From Cladocopium goreaui (Eukaryota > Sar > Dinophyceae > Suessiales > Symbiodiniaceae), in the NCBI GenBank assembly GCA_947184155.2, contig CAMXCT020000893.1:62001-126000 (forward strand): a stretch of DNA of 64,000 nt, written 5' to 3'. Shown here piece by piece: positions 31,907 through 42,904 of this stretch (within the stretch, counting starts at the first letter, position 1; every line of letters begins with the position of its first letter). The notes beneath the pieces were generated by a model. The model ran no database searches. It was given only the letters and a program-made list of their open reading frames with translations, and was not told where the DNA came from. The translations under genes and the position numbers were made by a program.

Positions 31907-33713
31907 ATGAAAAATGCAAAGAGGCTGAGAGGGTGGAAGAAGGATATGGATCTGGGTGCAGACACAGAAGGAGACACCCCATCCACAAGTTCTGCACCCA
32001 GCAACTTGGCTACAAAGCTATTGTCCCTTTGGGCACATGGCAAGCTCTCTGCAGTGGAGTGCAAAAGCTCTCCAACCTGGCCACACTTGATGGTTGCAGC
32101 CATCCTGAAGTTGCAACTCTTGGAGCAGCTGGGAATTTTGAAGAGCAGCCACGAAATTGCCACAGGGCCTTTGGTAAGGCCCTTCTGCAACCAGCTGTCA
32201 GTGCCTGAGCCTGGCTTGGTCACATGCAAATGCTTTGACCCCAAGACCAGCAAAATCATTGATGAGGATGTTGCGATTTTCTACCCACACCTCATGTTCA
32301 GTGCATTGGCTGAGAGTTACCCAGAAGTTTTTCAAAAGCTTTTCAAGCTTCATGAGCTGCCTGAATTTTGGGAACAAACCTTGGCAAGGGATGATGACAG
32401 GCTGGTTAACCATCCAGCAACCCTTGAAAAAGGGTGGGAGCAAGTCACCATCCCTCTGTTCACACATGGTGATGGAGTGGAATATGAATCCAGGGACAGC
32501 TTGATGGTTTGGAGCTTTGGACCACTCCTCTCCCAAGAACAATCCCTGGACAGCCACTTGCTCATGGCAGCTTGGCCCAAGAGTTGCACTTGCAAAGACA
32601 CATGGCCACAGCTCTGGAAAGAATTGGCTTGGTCCTTCAAAGCCCTTGCAAAAGGACAGCACCCAACTCATGATGCAGATGGCAACCCCTTGAAAAAGGG
32701 GAGCCCTTTCTGGGCAAAGAAAGGCAAGCCACTGGCATCAGGCCTTAAGGCCATTGTGTGGTGCATTGAAGGAGACCATGAATTCTTCAGCAACAGCTTG
32801 GGCCTTCCCCATTGGAGGAATGCATCCCCATGTTGGAATTGCGATTGCACTCAAGCTGCTGGAGAGAAGCCATACAACAAGCTCCATCCATGGGATCAGT
32901 TCACAGAGGTGGATCACTCTTGGGCCCAGGCCTTTCCTAGCAGTGAACACCCCTTGCTAACTGAGGTCCCTGGCAACAGTAGCAGGCTTGTGAGAGGAGA
33001 TGCCCTGCATATCCTGTTCACAAAAGGTTTGTATGGGCACCTCCTTGGATCCATCCTGCATTATTTGTGCTGGTATGATGAAGGTGCACACCAGGCAAAA
33101 AGAGGTCCAAGCAGTGTACACCGACAAAGAAGTGACACGCAGGCTCACCAATTTGGTGCTAAGCATGTTCACTGATCCAAAGAAGCCTTGGGCAAACTGG
33201 GCCAACCTGAGCTGTAAAGGTGGTGAAGGCAAGCACCTGGCTCCATGCCTGCTGGAAGTCTTGAAAAACATCTTGGATTTCAGCAAGCCAGAGCACAGCC
33301 ACATGCTCAAGTGCTTAGAGCATGTATGCCAGGTGGTGGCAATCTGGGACTCTGCAGGAACATTTCTCACAAAAGCAGAGTTCAAGAAGTCTTGGCAATT
33401 GGCACAAGATGCCATGAAAGAATACCAGTGGCTGAATGCATGGTCGGAAGATTGTGGAAGGAGTTCCTTCCACATAGTCATCAAGCGCCATACATTCCTA
33501 CATCTTGCAAAAGATGCCTGGTATTTAAATCCCAGAGTCTTCTGGTGCTTCAAGGCAGAAGACTATGTGGGTCACATAAGTACTGTGACCCACAGTGTGT
33601 CCATGGGTGTGAAAGCAACCAAGATCAGCCAAAAACTGGCCATCAAGTACAGAATTTTATTACATCTTCTGTGCACAAGGCCAGGGTTTCATCTGCAAAC
33701 CTCCGTTGAATAG
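31907..33713 (+). pseudogene. element gene 4, candidate DDE-type transposase, copy B
   Basis: Same start as copy A. The first frame runs to a TGA at 33173-33175, and the last ~200 codons continue in the +1 frame to 33713. A single extra A in GGCAAAAAGAGG near 33100 accounts for this, so the ancestral protein was about 601 residues; a programmed +1 shift is the alternative. Copy B also lost one base at about 32058 (GTGGAGTGC against GTGGAAGTGC) and gained one at about 32170 (CCTTTGG against CCTTGG), so roughly 40 residues are read in another frame before the frame is restored. Motifs kept: THGDGVEY, EGDHEFF, LGLPHW and CWNC-D-C. The downstream part (CLLEVLKNILDFSKPEHSHM, WCFKAEDYVGHISTVTHSVS) remains protein-like. 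Confidence 0.5.
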
Positions 33714-33724
33714 CTTGGCTCTGC

Positions 33725-34145
33725 TATCCCTTGAGAAAGGGACACCCTGGCAAAAGGATTGCCCTTGCAAAAGGGCAATTGCCAAGACTAGCCCTTGAGA
33801 AAGGGTGCCCCTTGAAAAAGGGAGTTTGCCACAAGCAATCTTTGAGAAAGGATGTCCCTTGCAAAAGGGAAATTGCCAAAATCAATCCTTGAGAAAGGAT
33901 GCTCCTTAATGCAAAAGGAAACCCCTTGCAAAAGGGCACTGCCACCTTAGCCCTGGAGCTCTTTGGACATCCCTTGGGAAAGGGAAAGATACCAGCACTG
34001 ATCCTTGCAAAAGGATAGAACCCTTGCAAAAGGGTAAGTTGCCAGAGGCCCTTGAGAAAGGGCATCCCTTGAGAAAGGACATCCCTTGAAAAAGGGAGTG
34101 ATGGAGCTAATCCTTGAGAAAGGGTCCTGATCCTTGGCAAAGGAT
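33725..34145 (+). repeat. GNRA-hairpin cluster after gene 4, copy B
   Basis: Same GAGA-rich cluster as 16145-16565. One stem base differs (ATCTTTGAGAAAGGAT for ATCCTTGAGAAAGGAT). Confidence 0.85.
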
Positions 34146-34469
34146 AACACTTTGCCTTGAAATTTGTACATACAACCCTCCAAAAGAGGGGGCTGGTGCT
34201 GCAATGTCTGGGGTCCAAAAGGGAAAGGGGAGACAAGTGGAAACATTGGAAAATATTGATTTTTAAATGGATTTTTATATTGATTTTGATATTGATTTTT
34301 ATATGGATTTTTATATTGATTTTTGGCTTGCTTTTCAAACCCAGCAAACAAATCAATATAGAAAAATAACACCAAGGGCTCTGAAATCAATATTTTATAT
34401 TGAAAAAACATTGAAAATCAAAAGTGCTTGGCCCCATATTGATTGTTATCAATATTCGGATGCTCGGGC

Positions 34470-34833
34470 GTCGGAAAAACATGATCCGGCCAAAAAAACT
34501 TGTTCAACCGCATTTTTGTATTACGCATTTCCGCGCAACGCCGTTTTTTTTTGAAGGTCCAAAGGTGTCCAAGGGGAAACGGTTGGAAACAGTCGGAGAT
34601 CGCACCTTCGCTCGGCAAAAAAGACATGTTTTTACAGAATTTTCAAACATGTTTCATGAACATATGCTACAAAATAAATTACTTTTTTGCCGAGCGAAGG
34701 TGCGATCTCCGACTGTTTCCAACCGTTTCCCCTTGGACACCTTTGGACCTTCAAAAAAAAACGGCATTGCGCGGAAATGCTTATTTAAAAAAAAATGCGG
34801 GTTGGACAAGTTTTGGCCTGATCATGTTTCCGA
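34470..34833. mobile_element. nested fold-back (MITE-like) insertion in the right TIR of copy B
   Basis: Two arms of about 150 bp are inverted around a loop of about 60 bp. AACATGATC.GGCCAAAA, CGCATTTCCGCGCAACGCCG, GGTCCAAAGGTGTCCAAGGG and CTTCGCTCGGCAAAAAAG on the left face CTTTTTTGCCGAGCGAAGG, CCTTGGACACCTTTGGACC and GCGCGGAAATGC on the right. It interrupts the TIR between GGATGCTC and the GGAAACGGTC units. The left arm has acquired several indels. The cleaner version is in copy C. Confidence 0.7.
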
Positions 34834-35301
34834 CCGTTTCCGACTGTTTCCGACCGTTTCCGACCGTTTCATTTTTTCTGAACGATTAATTGGACCAATT
34901 CCATTTATGGAAGCCTGATCCAGTGCAAACCCGTGCAACCATGACGCTTAAGTTTTTTGGTGCCACCCTTGCGCGCGTACACTGCACCAAATATTGCATC
35001 TTGACCTTGATATCCAATATTCCCTAAAAATCACAAAATCCCAGGAACTCGTGAAATTTAATAAGGCTGTTAATCTAAATATTGCAAAGATCTAAGATGA
35101 CGACTTGACAATGTGCACCTCATCACAATACGTGACCAAGTGTGTAATGTCATGGCGAGCCTAACTAAAACTTGTGTCCGTCCCGATATTGTCCTGCAAA
35201 ACCTTGAAGCGATCACTGCCCGCAGACTATCGCAGCTGTTGCATGCCATTCAGCATGGTCGGGTCCACTGGCCATCATTTCGTGCGAAGGGGTTGCTCCA
35301 G

Positions 35302-35303
35302 GA
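35302..35303. other. breakpoint between copies B and C
   Basis: To the left the sequence is the flank of copy B inside the first CATTTCGTGCGAA unit (GGGGTTGCTCCAGGA). To the right it is identical to copy A from 11006 (GCCAGTGAATTCATACC). At most one or two bases of microhomology are shared. This is either an unequal recombination joint or an assembly chimera. Confidence 0.8.
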
Positions 35304-36380
35304 GCCAGTGAATTCATACCTGAAAAAACATGAATTAAATTTGATTTATATATATATATAAGGTTAAGATGCAGATGGGAAAATCCTTACTTGCAGAAAT
35401 AAGTGTTCAAATTATTTATTTTAAGAGTCAGACACAAATAGTATCTGGAATCTATCTCAAATTATACAATGTATTTTCAAAAAATCCAGTATAGTTTCAA
35501 TATAGTCCAATACAGGTTTGACAGTGAAATGTTGCCTTACTGTTTTGTTGTGTACAAAAAAGCATTAAAAACTATTTAACCTATTTGTTTTGGTTTTGAA
35601 AAGGTTTATAAATTAAAAACTATGGTTTTAAAAATGTTAGTGCCAATCCAATCCTATCCAATTCTATCAGTTTATTTGTTTTTTGAACAGGTTCATCAAA
35701 AAAATCATGGTGTTGAAAAAAAAAACTGAACTTTGATGAAATTTGATGAAAACCTGGTTTTCATCAAATTTCATCAAATTTCATCAGATTTCAGTTTTTT
35801 TTAAATTCATTTGAAAAAAATCAACAACCAGTGATTGAAACCAGATTTAGATTTGCAACACCTTGAAAAAGTTGAGATTAATGTAACCAATGTTTGTTGA
35901 ACATTGGTTTTGTTATTGAACTTATATGTGTTGTATGTTTGTTTGGTTAGTAACATCAATTTGTTTTGGTTTGGAAAATATTGAAAAACACGTGTTTTGC
36001 TTAAATAACAAAAATGTTTTATCTATGTTTGTTTTATATTGTTTTGGTTTGTGTTAATGTATTGCTTTGGTTTGGTTGAAAAATCATGGGTTTTCTTCCA
36101 CCTGCAAAATAATTAAATCATAAATATTCAATATAATTCAATATAATTGCATAAAATTAATAATATACATTTATATAAATAAATATTATTTATATATAGT
36201 TATTAATGAACATGCTTGTGTATGATATATGCATGGTGTTTTTATTTGTTATGTAGTTTTGACTAGAAAACTATTTATATGCCTTATAATATATTATATG
36301 TTTGTTTTAAAACACACACATGAACTAAACCCTTCATGCAACTGCAGCCTTTTTAAACTTCAAACACTTTTAGGAAGAAA
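35303..36380. other. AT-rich spacer of copy C
   Basis: Counterpart of 11006-12093 with a shorter TTTGATGAAA fold-back (35726-35795). No gene or hairpin. Confidence 0.5.
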
Positions 36381-37722
36381 ATGCAAATTTCCAAGATGGC
36401 AAAACCCTTGAAAAAGGGAATTTTGAAAAAACAAGCCCTTGCAAAAGGACAAGCCCTTGCCAAAGGGCAAACCCTTGCCAAAGGGCAAGCCCTTGCCAAA
36501 GGGCAAGCCCTTGGGAAAGGGCAAGCCCTTGGGAAAGGGCAAGCCCTTGCCAAAGGGCAAGCCCTTGGGAAAGGGCAAGCATCTCCCCAGCAGTGGCAGC
36601 AAGTCCTTGAAAAAGGACAAGCCCTTGAAAAAGGGCAAGCTGTGTGCTAAGAACCTCAAGAGACTTGGCAACCTTTCTTTGCAAGAGAAGGTTACTGCAG
36701 TTTGTGAGGAGCACACTGATGAAGAAGATGCTGCCAAGGCCTTGAAAAAGGCCATGACTCCTGCAGAGAATGCAAAGGTCTGGAGCCAACACCAGACCCA
36801 CTTGAAGAGAAACCCCTTGGAAAAGGGGGAGCATGGTGAGAGAGGCAAGCTGGAGAAGGGGTTTGCAGCTGCCCTTTGGCTCTTAAAAAAGAGCTCTGCA
36901 GGAAGCAGATTTCTCCATGTCAAGGAAGAGGTTGCTGGCAGCGCCTCTTGGAACAAAAAGGAGAAATGGAGCAGCAAGAAGGAGATGTTGAAAATATGGG
37001 AAGAAGATGAGTTTGAAGCTCATCTGTCCTCAGGCAGGATCCGCTGGAGAGAGAGTCCCACCACCTGGGGTGTGTGGGAGTACTCAGATACCCAAGACCT
37101 TGAGAAGAACTTCAAGGTCACTAAGGGTAGAACCACTGCCAGGGGTGTGGAATATGATCCTGCTGAGCAGGAGGAGGAAGCCTTTGACAGCCTTTGGCAG
37201 GCAGATGGCCACACTGGGGTGCTGGGCCTCTGCCAAGATGGAGCCAAAGGATCCCTTGGAAAAGGGAACACAAGCAAAGGCCTTGGAAAAGGCCAAGGCC
37301 TTGCAAAAGGCAAAGGCCTTGCAAAAGGCCAAGGGGAAAGCCAACAATTGGCCATCAAGGACAAGGAGGTGGAGGATGAGGAGCAGGATGAGGAGAAGGA
37401 TGATGAAGATCCTGCGAAACTCCTCAAGAGAGCCAAAAGAGCCAGGGATGAATGCAGCAAGTGCATCAATGAACTGGAAGAAACCTTGCAAAAGGCCAAA
37501 AGCAGGCTCTCAAAGATGGCCAAAGATGAAATTGAGAAGAAGGTGGAGGCCTTGAAAAAGGTCCAGGACAAGTTGAAAGACTTGCTCCTGAAGAAGCCAG
37601 GTCCACCTACCTTGAAAAAGGCATTGGTGGAATGTGCCAATATGTGCAAGCAAGCCAAGGAGGAGGCCAAGGAGCTGAAGCAGCTTGCCAACAAGGCAGC
37701 CAGCAAAGCTTCTAGCATGTGA
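36381..37722 (+). pseudogene. element gene 3, copy C
   Basis: As in copy A, the ATG at 36381 enters a frame stopping at 36650 because of the extra base in the A-run near 36428, and the main frame is open to 37722. Differences from A are few: D to G in KGEHGERGK, T to A in AGSASWNKK, and GCTCTTAAAAAAGAGC replacing the GAAA loop. The shared frameshift groups C with A against B. Confidence 0.6.
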
Positions 37723-37723
37723 T

Positions 37724-37960
37724 CCTTGCAAAAGGATAACCCTTGCAAAAGGGATGCTGGCTTGCACAGCCCTTGCAAAAGGGTTAGTGGCACAGGCACT
37801 CCCTTTGACCCTTGCAAAAGGGTAACCCCTTGCCAAATGCTTCCTGGCCCTTGCAAAAGGGCAGCCCCAACCCTTGCAAAAGGGCAGCCCCAACACTTGC
37901 AAAAGGGTGCCAGCCCTTGCAAAAGGGTCATGCAAGCCCCTTGCAAAAGGGTAGTTTTTT
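37724..37960 (+). repeat. GNRA-hairpin cluster after gene 3, copy C
   Basis: Identical in order to 13437-13668. Confidence 0.85.
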
Positions 37961-38163
37961 TAAATCCAATTTTGGTAGATAGAAGCTAGGAGAACTTCTT
38001 CACATGCCTAGAAAAAAGTTTGCTGGCTGCAGCTTGGGGAGATGGTGAAGGGAAATGCATGCATGGAAAGGCATGTATAGGTTGAGGTGACATGCATGCC
38101 TCTGCAGCTGTTTTGCTTCAAAACTGTAGGTTTAGTTTAGTAGGTAGTAGAGTAGGAGATTAA

Positions 38164-38603
38164 GCCCTTGCAAAAGGGTAAGTTCCAACCCTTGCAAAAG
38201 GGAAGCAAAGCCTTGCAAAAGGCAAAAAGGCACACCTTTGCAAAAAGGTATAGCAAGCCTTGCAAAAGGCAAAGCCTTGCAAAAGGCAAACCTTTGGAAA
38301 AAGGTAGAGGAAAGCCTTGCAAAAGGCAAACCCTTGCCAAGGACACCCTTGCAAAAGGGTCAGCCTCTCACCCCTTGCAAAAGGAAACCCTTGCAAAAGG
38401 GTTGCTGGCTTGCACAGCCCTTGCAAAAGGGACACCCTTGCAAAAGGGCAGGTCTTACCAAAAGCAGCCTGGCTAGAGCCCTTGCAAAAGGACAATCCTT
38501 GAGAAAGGGCTGCTTCCACACCCCTTGCAAAAGGGTTGCAGGGAGAGACCTTGCAAAAGGTCCAGCCAAGTGCTCTTCTGCCTGAGCCTTTGTGAAAAGG
38601 CAC
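38164..38603 (+). repeat. GNRA-hairpin cluster in the leader of gene 4, copy C
   Basis: Identical in order to 13877-14316; about 22 units ending just before the gene 4 ATG. Confidence 0.85.
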
Positions 38604-38613
38604 TTCCTCAGCC

Positions 38614-40420
38614 ATGAAAAATGCAAAGAGGCTGAGAGGGTGGAAGAAGGATATGGATCTGGGTGCAGACACAGAAGGAGAAACCCCATCCACAAGTTCT
38701 GCACCCAGCAACTTGGCTACAAAGCTATTGTCCCTTTGGGCACATGGCAAGCTCTCTGCAGTGGAAGTGCAAAAGCTCTCCAACCTGGCCACACTTGATG
38801 GTTGCAGCCATCCTGAAGTTGCAACTCTTGGAGCAGCTGGGAATTTTGGAGAGCAGCCAGGAAATTGCCACAGGGCCTTGGTAAGGTCCTTCTGCAACCA
38901 GCTGTCAGTGCCTGAGCCTGGCTTGGTCACATGCAAATGCTTTGACCCCAAGACCAGCAAAATCATTGATGAGGATGTTGCGATTTTCTACCCACACCTC
39001 ATGTTCAGTGCATTGGCTGAGAGTTACCCAGAAGTTTTTCAAATGCTTTTCAAGCTTCATGAGCTGCCTGAATTTTGGGAACAAACCTTGGCAAGGGATG
39101 ATGACAGGCTGGTTAACCATCCAGCAACCCTTGAAAAAGGGTGGGAGCAAGTCACCATCCCTCTGTTCACACATGGTGATGGAGTGGAATATGAATCCAG
39201 GGACAGCTTGATGGTTTGGAGCTTTGGACCACTCCTCTCCCAAGAACAATCCCTGGACAGCCACTTGCTCATGGCAGCTTGGCCCAAGAGTTGCACTTGC
39301 AAAGACACATGGCCACAGCTCTGGAAAGAATTGGCTTGGTCCTTCAAAGCCCTTGCAAAAGGACAGCACCCAACTCATGATGCAGATGGCAACCCCTTGA
39401 AAAAGGGGAGCCCTTTCTGGGCAAAGAAAGGCAAGCCACTGGCATCAGGCCTTAAGGCCATTGTGTGGTGCATTGAAGGAGACCATGAATTCTTCAGCAA
39501 CAGCTTGGGCCTTCCCCATTGGAGGAATGCATCCCCATGCTGGAATTGCGATTGCCCTCAAGCTGCTGGAGAGAAGCCATACAACAAGCTCCATCCATGG
39601 GATCAGTTCACAGAGGTGGATCACTCTTGGGCCCAGGCCTTTCCTAGCAGTGAACACCCCTTGCTAACTGAGGTCCCTGGCAACAGTAGCAGGCTTGTGA
39701 GAGGAGATGCCCTGCATATCCTGTTCACAAAAGGTTTGTATGGGCACCTCCTTGGATCCATCCTGCATTATTTGTGCTGGTATGATGAAGGTGCACACCA
39801 GGCAAAAAGAGGTCCAAGCAGTGTACACCGACAAAGAAGTGACACGCAGGCTCACCAATTTGGTGCTAAGCATGTTCACTGATCCAAAGAAGCCTTGGGC
39901 AAACTGGGCCAACCTGAGCTGTAAAGGTGGTGAAGGCAAGCACCTGGCTCCATGCCTGCTGGAAGTCTTGAAAAACATCTTGGATTTCAGCAAGCCAGAG
40001 CACAGCCACATGCTCAAGTGCTTAGAGCATGTATGCCAGGTGGTGGCAATCTGGGACTCTGCAGGAACATTTCTCACAAAAGCAGAGTTCAAGAAGTCTT
40101 GGCAATTGGCACAAGATGCCATGAAAGAATACCAGTGGCTGAATGCATGGTCGGAAGCTTGTGGAAGGAGTTCCTTCCACATAGTCATCAAGCACCATAC
40201 ATTTCTACATCTTGCAAAAGATGCCTGGTATTTTAATCCCAGAGTCTTCTGGTGCTTCAAGGCAGAAGACTATGTGGGTCACATAAGTACTGTGACCCAC
40301 AGTGTGTCCATGGGTGTGAAAGCAACCAAGATCAGCCAAAAACTGGCCATCAAGTACAGAATTTTATTACATCTTCTGTGCACAAGGCCAGGGTTTCATC
40401 TGCAAACCGAGGTTGAATAG
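38614..40420 (+). pseudogene. element gene 4, candidate transposase, copy C (best version)
   Basis: This copy has none of the extra frame changes of A or B, only the shared A-run shift at about 39805. The first 422 codons are open to 39882 and the remaining ~200 codons continue in +1 to 40420. It reads through LWAHGKLSAVEVQKLSNLAT, AAGNFGEQPGNCHRAL, VTCKCFDPKTSKIIDEDVAI, IPLFTHGDGVEYESRDSLMV, CIEGDHEFFSNSLGLPHWRN, CWNCDC and DALHILFTKGLYGHLLGSIL. If the shift is programmed or spliced out, this would be a full-length ~601-residue product. Otherwise it is a pseudogene. Confidence 0.5.
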
Positions 40421-40431
40421 CTTGGCTCTGC

Positions 40432-40855
40432 TATCCCTTGAGAAAGGGACACCCTGGCAAAAGGATTGCCCTTGCAAAAGGGCAATTGCCAAGACTAGCC
40501 CTTGAGAAAGGGTGCCCCTTGAAAAAGGGAGTTTGCCACAAGCAATCCTTGAGAAAGGATGTCCCTTGCAAAAGGGAAATTGCCAAAATCAATCCTTGAG
40601 AAAGGATGCTCCTTAATGCAAAAGGAAACCCCTTGCAAAAGGGCACTGCCACCTTAGCCCTGGAGCTCTTTGGACATCCCTTGGGAAAGGGAAAGATACC
40701 AGCACTGATCCTTGCAAAAGGATAGAACCCTTGCAAAAGGGTAAGTTGCCAGAGGCCCTTGAGAAAGGGCATCCCTTGAGAAAGGACATCCCTTGAAAAA
40801 GGGAGTGATGGAGCTAATCCTTGAGAAAGGGTCCTGATCCTTGGCAAAGGATAAC
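40432..40855 (+). repeat. GNRA-hairpin cluster after gene 4, copy C
   Basis: Same GAGA-rich cluster as in copies A and B. Confidence 0.85.
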
Positions 40856-41172
40856 ACTTTGCCTTGAAATTTGTACATACAACCCTCCAAAAGAGGGGGC
40901 TGGTGCTGCAATGTCTGGGGTCCAAAAGGGAAAGGGGAGACAAGTGGAAACATTGGAAAATATTGATTTTTAAATGGATTTTTATATTGATTTTGATATT
41001 GATTTTTATATGGATTTTTATATTGATTTTTGGCTTGCTTTTCAAACCCAGCAAACAAATCAATATAGAAAAATAACACCAAGGGCTCTGAAATCAATAT
41101 TTTATATTGAAAAAACATTGAAATCAAAAGTGCTTGCCCCATATTGATTGTAATCAATATCGGATGCTCAGG

Positions 41173-41535
41173 GGTCGGAAACATGATCAGGCCAAAACTT
41201 GTTCAACCCGCATTTTTTTTAATACGCATTTCCGCGCAACGCCGTTTTTTTTTTGAAGGTCCAAAGGTGTCCAAGGGGAAACGGTTGGAAACAGTCGGAG
41301 ATCGCACCTTCGCTCGGCAAAAAAGACATGTTTTTACACAATTTTCAATCATTTTTCATGAACATATGCTACAAAATAACTACTTTTTTGCCGAGCGAAG
41401 GTGCCATCTCCGACTGTTTCCAACCGTTTCCCCTTGGACACCTTTCGACCTTCAAAAAAAAACGCGTCGCGCGGAAATGCTTATTTTAAAAAAAATGCGG
41501 GTTGGGCAAGTTTTGGCCTGATCATGTTTCCGACC
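41173..41535. mobile_element. nested fold-back (MITE-like) insertion in the right TIR of copy C
   Basis: This is a clean example: a left arm from GGTCGGAAACATGATCAGGC to CTTCGCTCGGCAAAAAAG (about 41173-41326), a loop of about 60 bp, and a right arm CTTTTTTGCCGAGCGAAGG to GCCTGATCATGTTTCCGACC. It separates CCGATATTGATTACAATC (inner TIR, here as its complement up to 41172) from the outer GGAAACGGTC units. No coding capacity. The fold-back may have spread with the GGTCGGAAAC sequence as target. Confidence 0.75.
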
Positions 41536-41537
41536 GT

Positions 41538-41773
41538 TTCCGACCGTTTCCGACTGTTTCCGACCGTTTCCGACCGTTTCATTTTTTCTGAACGATTAAT
41601 TGGACCAATTCCATTTATGGAAGCCTGATCCAGTGCAAACCCGTGCAACCATGACGCTTAAGTTTTTTGGTGCCACCCTTGCGCGCGTACACTGCACCAA
41701 ATATTGCATCTTGACCTTGATATCCAATATTCCCTAAAAATCACAAAATCCCAGGAACTCGTGAAATTTAATA
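41538..41773 (-). repeat. right TIR of copy C
   Basis: Same as 16877-17113 with an additional CCGACCGTTT unit. It ends with AAATTTAATA followed by AGGCTGTT. Confidence 0.85.
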
Positions 41774-41987
41774 AGGCTGTTAATCTAAATATTGCAAAGA
41801 TCTAAGATGACGACTTGACAATGTGCACCTCATCACAATACGTGACCAAGTGTGTAATGTCATGGCGAGCCTAACTAAAACTTGTGTCCGTCCCGATATT
41901 GTCCTGCAAAACCTTGAAGCGATCACTGCCCGCAGACTATCGCAGCTGTTGCATGCCATTCAGCATGGTCGGGTCCACTGGCCATCA

Positions 41988-42410
41988 TTTCGTGCGAAGG
42001 GGTTGCTCCAGGACAAGTCCGGCAAGAAAAATCGCAATTTTTCCTCAGTTTTTGACCATCGACCCTCATTTCGTGCGAAAGGGTTGCTCCGGGACAAGTC
42101 CGGCACAAGAAAAATCGCAATTTTACCTCAGTTTTTGGCGATCGACCCTCATTTCGTGCGAAAGGGTTGCTCCGGGACAAGTCCGGCACAAGAAAAATCG
42201 CAATTTTACCTCAGTTTTTGCGATCGACCCTCATTTCGTGCGAAAGGGTTGCTCCAGCACAAGTAAAATCGCAATTTTACCTCAGTTTTTGCGATCGACC
42301 CTCATTTCGTGCGAAAGGGTTTGCTACAGCAACAGTAAATCGCATTTTACTCAGTTTTTGCTGACGACCATCATTTCGGCGAAAAGGGTTGTGACATTTC
42401 GTGACTCGCG
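41988..42410 (+). repeat. CATTTCGTGCGAAAGGGTTG tandem repeats, copy C
   Basis: Five to six units of about 75 bp, more regular than at 17326-17820. The distal units (after about 42300) show single-base indels. Confidence 0.8.
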
Positions 42411-42482
42411 CCGGTACCACCCTCGGCCTAAGGAGAAAGATAAAGAGAAGGCGAGAGGAGAAAAAGGAGAGAGCAAACGGCA

Positions 42483-42857
42483 GAGGTGAAGATGAGCGAT
42501 GTGAAGAAAGATGAGGAGATGTGAAGATGAAGCAGATTGGAAGATGAGCAGGTGTGAAGATGAGCAGGATGTGAGATGAGCAGATGTGACGATGAGCAGA
42601 TGAGCAGATTTTGAAGATGAGCAGATGGAAGATGAGCAGATGTGAAGATGAGCAGATGTGAAGATGAGCAGATGTGAAGATGAGAAGGTGTGAAGATGGG
42701 AAGGTGTGAAGATGAGCAGATGTGAAGATGAGCAGATGTGAAGATGAGCAGATGTGAAGATGAGCAGATGTGAAGATGGGAAGCTGTGAAGATGAGCAGA
42801 TGTGAAGATGAGAAGATGTGAAGATGGGAAGGTGTGAAGATGAGCAGATGAGATACA
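42483..42857 (+). repeat. 16-bp AGATGAGCAGATGTGA microsatellite, copy C
   Basis: Same repeat as 17890-18275 but with many irregular units (AGATGGGAAGGTGTGA and partial units). Confidence 0.8.
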
Positions 42858-42904
42858 GACCCCCATATTGGAAGAACCCTGCGCTCAAACGCTCTTCGGG
42901 AAAA

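Larger units (their letters stand above)
23385..35064 (+). mobile_element. large multi-gene TIR DNA transposon, copy B (most complete)
   Basis: The full 11.7-kb element has both TIRs (left 23386-~23640, right ~34835-35063) and the same flanking AGGCTGTT on both sides as copy A. It therefore derives from the same insertion by segmental duplication. Genes 1, 2 and 3 are intact open frames here. Gene 4 has the shared A-run shift plus a compensated pair of shifts. The left TIR has local degeneration at 23485-23630. The right end retains the inner TIR and a nested fold-back element at about 34470-34833. Confidence 0.8.
35303..41774 (+). mobile_element. large TIR DNA transposon, copy C (left-truncated)
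   Basis: This starts at the position equal to 11006 of copy A and runs to the right TIR (CTCGTGAAATTTAATA ending 41773) and AGGCTGTT. It lacks the left TIR and genes 1 and 2. Genes 3 and 4 are nearly identical to copy A (same N-terminal frameshift of gene 3), with only a few substitutions such as CATGATGAG to CATGGTGAG. It keeps the inner right TIR and fold-back that copy A has lost. Confidence 0.8.
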
